Positions 27,801 to 34,401 of a stretch of DNA of 34,401 nucleotides are shown in pieces. How positions within the stretch are numbered: position 1 is the first letter of the stretch; each line of letters starts with the position of its first letter. This DNA comes from Candidatus Iainarchaeum sp. GTDB lineage: Archaea > Iainarchaeota > Iainarchaeia > Iainarchaeales > VGJJ01. Both the position numbers and the translations under genes were made by a program. Under the pieces are notes generated by a model. That model saw nothing but the letters and a program-made list of their open reading frames with translations. It did no database searches and was not told the DNA's origin. The stretch spans positions 1 to 34,401 of the forward strand of contig VGJJ01000006.1 in the NCBI GenBank assembly GCA_016867455.1, read 5' to 3'.

Positions 27801-30800
27801 CCTGAGTTCACATTCACTCCCACTGGTTCGTTTTTTGCGGGCAGCATTCCTTCTTCCCCGGATGGAAGTTTTTTGGAAATCCGTGCAATCGCTTCACAAT
27901 ACACGGATGGCGTGGTGAACGTTCCCATTTCCAGCCAGATTTTGTTGAATTATTCTACTGATTTTTCGTGCTTGCAATTCACTCCCACTCCTAACCCATT
28001 TACGTTTCTCAAGGATGGCAGTGCCACCTTGAATGTGCGCGCGCAAAATTGCTTAGGGGATGTTGTTTTTTACACCAAGGGCTTTTCTCCCGCGCCCAAC
28101 ACCACGTACGCATTAACGGTAAAGAATGGGGGAAATGTGGTCTCGAGCACGGCTCCGGTTACTTTGTCAAATGGTCAAAATGTCAATCTCACCGTGTCTC
28201 TTCCTTCCGGCCCATTCGGACAATATCCCTTGTACGTGTACGCGAAATACGCGAGTCAGTCAAAAAATGTTCAACCTTCACTCGTGAAAAACATTGACAC
28301 GTTTGTCCAACCATTAGGCGGGTTGAGCGGCAATTGTTTGAATTTGTCTAAGTATATTTTTGATATTTCCGATGGAGCGGATGCCGCGGACATTGTGAAT
28401 AATTGTAACCCTCTTGTACATGATCCTTTCTATCCATCCGTATCACTGCCTATTTCAGGAGTGTATGGTTTTGCTTCCCCTTCCGTTTTAACACCGGAGA
28501 TGCAGAATCCCACTTCTCCTCTCACATTCAAGTTTAACGTGAGTGTGGATTACAACAATGCGCGTCACGCGGACATGAATATCGATGATTTTCCTCGTAA
28601 TCCTCCTATTGTGGATGGGAACTGGTATCGGTATGAGATTCCGGCTGCGAACGGGTTGTTTGGCCAGCGCGATGATTACATGAATGCGCAAGGCAATCCC
28701 CTCCCGGGAGTAAAATTCAATAAGATTCCTGATTCGCAGAAGTGGAGTGACAACTTATATTTAGAGATTCAAAATAACCCCCTTTCGCCTTGGGTCACTT
28801 CTCCATCTATTCATTCCGTGTTGTTAGAATCCACCTTCATCACATACGATGCCGTGACGCTCGACCAATTGTGCTTCAATTATGATGCGTTGCGCGATTT
28901 CAAAGTGATTATTGATGGGCAAGTGATTCATAACTTTACTACTCCCAAAATATCTCATTCTGCTTGTTTGACGAATTATCGTTTTTCCGCAGGACCGCAC
29001 ACGATTCAGATTTATTTTTACAAAGACTCGGCGCAGGATTACTGGGTCTCCGTCAAATACAAGGATTTGCCTTTTACTCTGAATGCAAATCCCGGTATAT
29101 ACGGATATGATGAATTGAAAAGACACTACGCTCCCCTTTCCAAAGGATACGGTCACCGTTTCTTTTTGAGTCCGGAGTACGGAAGTTTGTATAGTCGCCA
29201 AAACAAGACGAATGGGTTGTATAAGTTAGACACCGTAGATGTTTCCGCGAAAATTGTTCCTTATTCCGCGGCGCAACATTCATCAACTTCTTTAAAAACT
29301 CTCACGGATACGCCGGAAGGAACCGCCATTAGTGCCATTTTGAGCAACATGCATGGAGCGGATTACTTGAAACGTGTCTTCTTACGTTCGAGCACGGACA
29401 ATCCTTCTGTTCGAACATTTGTGCACGACAAAGAAGTGTTTGCTGCCTATACTGGGTTTGACACTCCTGATACGACGCAGCAAGTAATCATCAATAATAT
29501 TTCTTCTGCTGGAGAGCGTTACGCTGTGTTGAATGTGAGTGATTATTCCACTAACACAGCAGGAACTAATGTGACCGCAGATGTGGGAGTGTTGCTCGAT
29601 GCTTCTTCGAGTTTGTTCCTTAATGACCATGACGAGAATGCGTTGTTTTCGAATGATAACGTGGTGCAATCGGGTCTTTGTAACTTTTTGAATAATGTTG
29701 AGCGCGAAATCGAATACTATTCGGGCGCGGACGTCCGTTTGCGTATTGCAGTAATGGGTGACACGAGGTCGTTTTATTCACGTATCAAAAGCAATCGGGA
29801 TCCCACTCCAAGATTGGAATTTCCTGATCCATTCACTTGCTTGAGTGGATTGAAAAGGTTGGACGCGAGCGTGTTCCCTTCCAATGCATATGTTGCGGGG
29901 AAGCATGATGTGAATGAGGCATGGGCGTTTGCTGCGGAGAAGTTCGCTAATAACAAGTACACGTCCATAGACGATACGGGACCATTTTGGACGAGTCCCC
30001 AAAAATTAATGATTATTCTCACGGACAACAAGCCCAGCGGCTTAGGAAAGAATGTTCTCAACTCAGATTGGGACACGACTCCTACGCAATTCCCCCAAAT
30101 GGGAGCCATGCCTCTGGAGGATGCCCTCGTTGCACGTGCCGCGTCCGCATTGAATGCTAAATCCATTAAGGGAGTAGTCTTGTACCGCACACCCATCGAG
30201 TCCACCGCTCTATCTGCGAGCAATCAGTCATTAGCCATTGCCTCGTATGATTCCTTTGCCTCCTCCACGAATGGTTTCGTGGAAGCGTGGGAGAATCCCG
30301 AATTGATTTATCAAAAGGGTGTTTTTTGGCTAACTGGAAACCCTGATGTTTGGTCGCACGCGCAGAACAACAAGGTTGGGGTGCGTCTCGCACAAACACT
30401 CTTTACGCGTGACACCGAGTCCATGCTCGTGAAGCTGGTTTCATTGCCCGCGAATGCGTGCGTGAGCGAGAGCGGTGACATTGGCCAAACAGGTGCGAGT
30501 GCGTTCCCCTCACTAAAATACGATTGGCGCTGGACTGAATTCCAAAAAAACCCCCACGTGTGTGACTTTAATTCAACCTCCTTCGTGAGTGGAAAGTATT
30601 GTGATGCTTCTCAATTCATGATGACTCTTGTTGAGAAACTCGAGGCATTGGAGCAAGCGTACGCCCCCGCGGCCACGCCGGCGCAGAAAGCACTCATTCC
30701 TTCGTTGCAAACCTTTGATTCGTATTTGATGTATGATTCTTTTTCCACTGATTTTAGAGAAGACTTTGTGGATTATTACACGAATATTGATTTTGCTCAA

Positions 30801-32393
30801 ACCCCGCCGTATTTCAAACCGGTAACGGGTAACGTGGAGGGCGTGTGGAAAGATTATTTGTTGGACGCGCAAAAGTTATCATTTGTCATTAATGGAAACA
30901 CCACCGCTCCCACGATTCCCGTGCCGGGTCTTTACCGCGTACACATTGATGTGGATTGGCCTTCCACACCGGGAGAATTTTTCACGGCAAGTTCTCCCAA
31001 TGCTACGATCACGGTTTCATTGAATCTCCTCGCGGACGCGCGCAACTTGTCTAATTATTCCGCGTTCTTCGAACTTCCCTTGAATGGTCGTGTGGGGTAT
31101 GATGCTTCTACGCAAACGTATCACCGCAACGGGTACGGGACCACGTTCACGGGTGACGTATACGAACTTGTTTCTTACACTGGAATGTCCGTGAAAACGT
31201 ATGCGAACCAGCCGGGTAATGTTTCCTTGAACACGTATAACGTGCCCGCGCTTCCCAATGTTTCGTTGTTAAACACACAAAATAGGGGAGAATTATTTTC
31301 TCTCGACCAGGCGAATGCTATTTTGCATATTCGTCCAAGTCTTCCGGCTCCACTCGCAATGGAGTGGGCGTCCGATACTGCAGGAAACGGGGACGCATAT
31401 TATGGTATTGGGGAAACCACCCCCACGAATGGTAATCCTGCATACGTGTCTTCGTCCAATGGTCTCTTGTCCTGGGTTCCATTTGGTTCCATCGAGAAAC
31501 AACCCACTCTCGGGTGCGCCGGTCAATCGTGTTCCATTTGCTTGGATGGGGGAGCCAATCCCTATATTTCCAATGTGGCATACGATACGACTCACTCCAC
31601 GTCCGCGTGCGGGTTGAGGAGTCCATTGACTAATACTACTGCGTTTGGTTTTACCTCCAATGGTGTTTCGGACAACGCTGCTTACTTGGCGAGTATTTTC
31701 TACCGCATCCCCGCCAACACGTATACGATTATCCAAGGATGTAATGCTCCTTCTCCTACGCACGGGCGCATCCTCACGATGAATGGTATGGTGAATGACA
31801 ATAATCCTTCCACGCAGATTGATGCAGGATCGATTGAAGACATTCTTGCATCCAGAACCACTCTGGCGGATTGGTTGAGTTTGACTACGGGAGACTACAC
31901 GTGTCTTTCCACACAGAATAATGAGACGAAACTTTATTGGAATGCCAAAGAATTGCGCAACGACTTTACATTGAATGCATTTACTCTCCAAGGATTTGGT
32001 GCACTTACGGGTTTAGCGTGCACGGCTGCCGGTTCTCCCACGGGTGTCGCGGGAATTTATACGTTGAATGAGCGCACTGATTCCGTGTTCACGGGAAAGC
32101 CCCCCTCTGCTTTTTTGGGTTTTTGTCCATTGTTTAATGATAATGACCCCGTGAATGGATACTATGAGCAGTATGGCATTCCCTATCCTGTGGGGACTAA
32201 AATATTTCACGCGAATGGGGGACCCATTACGAATGATCCGGATGATGGTCTCGTACAATATCGTTACAACCCCTCTTCCTGTAAAAATTTGACCACGATG
32301 GATTGTCCCATTTCTCCTGGGAAAGTGGCGAAGGATCGTTGCCGCTTCAACACGGAGCGTTATTGGTCGGGGATTCCACTCATGCAACCTTAA
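24864..32393 (+). CDS. Giant surface protein (about 2509 aa): N-terminal TM, tandem beta-sandwich repeats, VWA-like domain
   Basis: Continuous ORF; TM ILPSFGIILAVLVALLGFGLFAGL; several carboxypeptidase-regulatory-like repeats; MIDAS-like VGVLLDASSSL; TATA ttttaaata 27 nt upstream. Confidence 0.9.
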   Translation: MDIVERLKDLYFSVEDKYYAFLDTVQKRIPVYSIVDPIDKILPSFGIILAVLVALLGFGLFAGLSGVLSGGEKFDLDVTFKDAAGGNVSGVHVVLEKDSVVIDSKTTQSNGGVVFSIPSGRYDLFAEKDGYEPFSQSIEILQKKSQSFTLKQLIPPAKQRALLIKDASGNVLGVLSSVDISLSFSCQSGTPPGDQTSSSGNISFLQPGNCTSLSVSINATGYISKTIAITSDSTQVVLQSSASLGPEEPISSSTGIVEVLVKGPNASPVEQAQIKLYKVPAAGSNVLANQTLSDPNGLGIFQNVTPGKHVVIVTKSGFKQTTSAEFQVNAGETVSQTLTLPVSSNKRKLFVKVVSSLNQLPVSGASVTLFAQSSLGKMVEYDSYTTDSNGMVKDLLADFNGSTSLVVAHDNYVIDIAPNTGIVPEEQAAPIPIILTPLAAPSANGTISNALIINVKATDEVGLAINNATTRLFSPDLNGVVVKVLKTNTLGVAKFSNLPAGDYQATVSTSTADGNSSKVNGNVNQTLNLPVTLTLGNALVKVIVKDELNTLIADANVSIYSVSGNNLLTKGTTNAQGLVQLGVSTGQQVYVRVDKSPYLPFISIPFDVLKNNTHTINIEVSLTNPSQAADISLSRIDQISTSGAVTLANSLANGGLYAFHFTVKSSLAQNNMKAVVRLNGDNATSHNSSLDVGSIVGGQSAKGGVSFYLVNNPSNPFSPSSSVNSNTPSKVLVNSLGDVNTSSYELVVLVKIRPTPSPVPPVADKLEIRFQAQSDVSTNTTSYFETYTIGQPLNQSNFSFVFLISGGTFTSPIQINGGYPIVIEKGVDYTVDYRISNTSGTSPTNALLDLRKDVDSLTLVPANISLSNFANNSVASGSFTLRSSVACGGPPTNNTSYCATLTPTITGTTTTPAPAFPIRVFTTPSKALFVTPTPSFLIPAQANQPIQVVVRDQLGVLRDASTGVQVKGIVKDVGGTVLVPEFTFTPTGSFFAGSIPSSPDGSFLEIRAIASQYTDGVVNVPISSQILLNYSTDFSCLQFTPTPNPFTFLKDGSATLNVRAQNCLGDVVFYTKGFSPAPNTTYALTVKNGGNVVSSTAPVTLSNGQNVNLTVSLPSGPFGQYPLYVYAKYASQSKNVQPSLVKNIDTFVQPLGGLSGNCLNLSKYIFDISDGADAADIVNNCNPLVHDPFYPSVSLPISGVYGFASPSVLTPEMQNPTSPLTFKFNVSVDYNNARHADMNIDDFPRNPPIVDGNWYRYEIPAANGLFGQRDDYMNAQGNPLPGVKFNKIPDSQKWSDNLYLEIQNNPLSPWVTSPSIHSVLLESTFITYDAVTLDQLCFNYDALRDFKVIIDGQVIHNFTTPKISHSACLTNYRFSAGPHTIQIYFYKDSAQDYWVSVKYKDLPFTLNANPGIYGYDELKRHYAPLSKGYGHRFFLSPEYGSLYSRQNKTNGLYKLDTVDVSAKIVPYSAAQHSSTSLKTLTDTPEGTAISAILSNMHGADYLKRVFLRSSTDNPSVRTFVHDKEVFAAYTGFDTPDTTQQVIINNISSAGERYAVLNVSDYSTNTAGTNVTADVGVLLDASSSLFLNDHDENALFSNDNVVQSGLCNFLNNVEREIEYYSGADVRLRIAVMGDTRSFYSRIKSNRDPTPRLEFPDPFTCLSGLKRLDASVFPSNAYVAGKHDVNEAWAFAAEKFANNKYTSIDDTGPFWTSPQKLMIILTDNKPSGLGKNVLNSDWDTTPTQFPQMGAMPLEDALVARAASALNAKSIKGVVLYRTPIESTALSASNQSLAIASYDSFASSTNGFVEAWENPELIYQKGVFWLTGNPDVWSHAQNNKVGVRLAQTLFTRDTESMLVKLVSLPANACVSESGDIGQTGASAFPSLKYDWRWTEFQKNPHVCDFNSTSFVSGKYCDASQFMMTLVEKLEALEQAYAPAATPAQKALIPSLQTFDSYLMYDSFSTDFREDFVDYYTNIDFAQTPPYFKPVTGNVEGVWKDYLLDAQKLSFVINGNTTAPTIPVPGLYRVHIDVDWPSTPGEFFTASSPNATITVSLNLLADARNLSNYSAFFELPLNGRVGYDASTQTYHRNGYGTTFTGDVYELVSYTGMSVKTYANQPGNVSLNTYNVPALPNVSLLNTQNRGELFSLDQANAILHIRPSLPAPLAMEWASDTAGNGDAYYGIGETTPTNGNPAYVSSSNGLLSWVPFGSIEKQPTLGCAGQSCSICLDGGANPYISNVAYDTTHSTSACGLRSPLTNTTAFGFTSNGVSDNAAYLASIFYRIPANTYTIIQGCNAPSPTHGRILTMNGMVNDNNPSTQIDAGSIEDILASRTTLADWLSLTTGDYTCLSTQNNETKLYWNAKELRNDFTLNAFTLQGFGALTGLACTAAGSPTGVAGIYTLNERTDSVFTGKPPSAFLGFCPLFNDNDPVNGYYEQYGIPYPVGTKIFHANGGPITNDPDDGLVQYRYNPSSCKNLTTMDCPISPGKVAKDRCRFNTERYWSGIPLMQP
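25080..26740 (+). other. Tandem carboxypeptidase-regulatory/PEGA-like domains in the giant protein
   Basis: Repeating pattern V-x-G-A-x-V-x-L ... T-x-x-N-G-x-x-x-F ... G-x-Y-x-V ... K-x-G-Y (e.g. VSGVHVVLEKDSVVIDSKTTQSNGGVVFSIPSGRYDLFAEKDGY). Confidence 0.65.
29575..30345 (+). other. VWA-like domain with MIDAS DxSxS motif
   Basis: ADVGVLLDASSSLFLN ... RLRIAVMGDT ... KLMIILTDNKPSG ... IKGVVLYR. Confidence 0.65.
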
Positions 32394-32448
32394 TCTTCTC
32401 GGCGTTTTTTCACCCGTGCAAATAAATACGAGTTAACCCCTTCTTGAA

Positions 32449-33045
32449 ATGGGTTGGAAAATGGGTTTTTTAGAAAAAGGCCTAGTTCACGTCTACACGG
32501 GTGATGGGAAAGGAAAGACCACCGCATCATTGGGTTTAGCCTTGCGCGGAGCGGGACACGGCATGCGCGTGTTTATCGTACAATTCATGAAAATTGGTTA
32601 CACGGGAGAAATTCTCGCCCTGCGAAAATATGGTATTCCTATTAGTTTTGAATCCTTTAATGTGGAGTGCAAAAATCAAGCATTGCATGATGAGGAAATA
32701 CGCGCAGGAACGTTCAAAGGTTATTGCCGCGATTGTTTTGTTCCCACTGATTTTGATGCACCACTCGCCACAAATGCATTTGAACGCGGAAAAAATGCCG
32801 TGTTGAGCGGTGAATATGATTTGGTGGTGTTTGATGAGTTGAATGTGGCCATGAATAAAAATTTAATTAATGTTTCAACCGTTAAAAAAATGCTCGAGGA
32901 AAAGCCCATTCATACGGAGATTGTTTTCACGGGGAGAAATGCTCCTGAAGAAATACTCGATGCCGCGGATTACATTACTATCATGACGCTGAAAAAACAT
33001 CCTTACATGAAGAATATTTTTGCGCGAAAAGGTATTGAATTTTGA
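32449..33045 (+). CDS. cobO: Cob(I)yrinic acid a,c-diamide adenosyltransferase (CobO/BtuR type)
   Basis: GLVHVYTGDGKGKTTASLGLALRGAGHGMRVFIVQFMK, YDLVVFDELNVAM, EIVFTGRNAPEEILDAADYIT; in-frame ATG at 32461 also possible. Confidence 0.93.
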   Translation: MGWKMGFLEKGLVHVYTGDGKGKTTASLGLALRGAGHGMRVFIVQFMKIGYTGEILALRKYGIPISFESFNVECKNQALHDEEIRAGTFKGYCRDCFVPTDFDAPLATNAFERGKNAVLSGEYDLVVFDELNVAMNKNLINVSTVKKMLEEKPIHTEIVFTGRNAPEEILDAADYITIMTLKKHPYMKNIFARKGIEF

Positions 33046-33093
33046 TGAGCCGAACCCCCTGTTTTTAATCATTTGTGGAGAATTTTCATTCAT

Positions 33094-33735
33094 ATGACCA
33101 TCTTCGTGGATACCGCCAACATTTTAGAAGCTGAAAAGTGGTTGAAACAGCCTTTTGTGACCGGTGTGACTACCAATCCCTTGCTGCTCGCGCAGGTCAA
33201 ACCCACGAATCGTTTTGAGCATTTGCAAAAGCTCTCCATGTTGTTGAACAAGGAACAATTATTGATGGTTCAAGCCGTGGGGGAAACGCCCGATGAATTA
33301 TTGGAAGACGCGCGAACCATTCATGAGATGCTCCCCGAAGCCATTGTTAAGGTTCCTGCGGACCGGAATGGTTTCACCATCGCTCCAACCTTAAACCACG
33401 ATAAAATAGAAATCACTTTTACGGCCGTATTTTCTGCCGCGCAGGGAATTATTGCCGCGTTCGCGGGGGGACACTACATTGCCCCCTATGTAGGAAGAAT
33501 GCAGGATGCCAAAATTGACCCGTGGGAACAAATTGAGGATATGATGGATGCCTTCGACGCGCACGAATTAGACGCTCATGTATTAGCAGCCTCGTTGCGT
33601 ACGCCCGATGATGTGGCGAAAGCCTTTGCATTAGGTTGTCAAATCACCGCCAAACCATCCGTGTTAGATGAGTGTATTGGCGTGGAAAACACGGAGAAAA
33701 TGGTGAAGGAATTCAACAAGGCGCGGTTGGTTTGA
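33094..33735 (+). CDS. Transaldolase/fructose-6-phosphate aldolase-like protein
   Basis: MTIFVDTANILEAEKW, TGVTTNPLLLAQ, AIVKVPADRNGF, FSAAQGIIAAFAGGHYIAPYVGRMQD. Confidence 0.9.
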   Translation: MTIFVDTANILEAEKWLKQPFVTGVTTNPLLLAQVKPTNRFEHLQKLSMLLNKEQLLMVQAVGETPDELLEDARTIHEMLPEAIVKVPADRNGFTIAPTLNHDKIEITFTAVFSAAQGIIAAFAGGHYIAPYVGRMQDAKIDPWEQIEDMMDAFDAHELDAHVLAASLRTPDDVAKAFALGCQITAKPSVLDECIGVENTEKMVKEFNKARLV

Positions 33736-33756
33736 TTATTTTTGGGATGAAAAAAT

Positions 33757-34401
33757 ATGTTGATTGGTGTAGTAGGTAAACCCTCTGCCGGGAAAAGTAC
33801 TTTTTTTGCCGCGGCAACATTAATTGACGTGGCCCGCGCCGCGTACCCGTTTACGACGATTGAACCCAACAAAGGAGTGGGCTTTGTTCGCGTGGAGTGT
33901 GTGGATAAAGAATTTCACACGCAGTGCAACCCTCGTTCGGGTTATTGTGTCAATCACACGCGTTTTGTTCCCGTGGAAATGATTGATGTCGCAGGATTGG
34001 TTCCGGGCGCCCATGAGGGAAAGGGTTTGGGAAACAAGTTTTTGGATGATTTGAGACAAGCGGATGTCTTGATTCATGTCGTGGATGCAAGTGGGAGCAC
34101 GAATGAGAAAGGTGAACAAGTGGAGAGTGGGACGCACAATCCCGCGTTGGATGTTCGTTTTCTCGAAGAGGAAATGGAACTCTGGATGCTGGGGATTTTA
34201 GAAAATAATTTTGGCAAGTTTGCCCGTTCTGCGTTTTCAACCAAATCGCAGGTCATTGATGCATTAGCCAAAGGCTTGTCCGGATTGGGCGTCACCAATG
34301 CTCAAGTCGATGCCGCGTTGCTAAAATCCAGTTTGAGTGAAAAATTAACCGATTGGAAGCCTGAAGATCATCGCAAATTCATTCATACCCTGCGCTTGAT
34401 T
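33757..34401 (+). CDS. OBG/YchF-like GTPase, partial (runs off window end)
   Basis: Walker [64 protein letters not shown]. Confidence 0.93.
   Translation, partial: MLIGVVGKPSAGKSTFFAAATLIDVARAAYPFTTIEPNKGVGFVRVECVDKEFHTQCNPRSGYCVNHTRFVPVEMIDVAGLVPGAHEGKGLGNKFLDDLRQADVLIHVVDASGSTNEKGEQVESGTHNPALDVRFLEEEMELWMLGILENNFGKFARSAFSTKSQVIDALAKGLSGLGVTNAQVDAALLKSSLSEKLTDWKPEDHRKFIHTLRLI

Noticed and set aside
31293-31991. 232-aa antisense ORF in the giant surface gene
   Set aside because: Shadow ORF in a long coding region; no family motif.
1-34401. CRISPR array or transposon terminal repeats
   Set aside because: No regularly spaced repeats and no transposase or integrase ORF recognised anywhere in the window.

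Overview
Gene-dense archaeal chromosomal window, probably DPANN-like. Support comes from archaeal NMD3, Nop5/fibrillarin, archaeal-type GlyRS, two MBL/beta-CASP-type nucleases, and TATA boxes about 25 nt upstream of many start codons, implying leaderless mRNAs. Housekeeping genes: glyS, nop5, fibrillarin, dolichol-kinase-like, NMD3, MsrB, FtsJ-like methyltransferase, aminotransferase, ADP-forming acyl-CoA synthetase beta chain, CobO-type adenosyltransferase, transaldolase-like, YchF/OBG-like GTPase (cut by window end). Two tRNAs: Thr-CGU and Arg-CCU. Accessory material: a KaiC-like ATPase plus tandem V4R proteins beside an AT-rich segment; a truncated ABC ATPase; a wHTH plus His-rich peptide pair; a LAGLIDADG ORF starting 6 nt past a tRNA; a ~2.5 kaa surface protein with a VWA-like MIDAS motif. 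Strongest leads: (1) a 20-bp exact copy of the tRNA-Arg 3' end 103 bp downstream; (2) ~50-bp divergent spacers with one central TATA serving both leaderless genes; (3) an over-represented, strand-biased 9-mer GTTGAGCGT; (4) an A9-run frameshift splitting a gene; (5) a Nop5 without its N-terminal domain; (6) three consecutive hairpins in the leader of a beta-CASP nuclease. Everything was done by reading the sequence; no searches were run.
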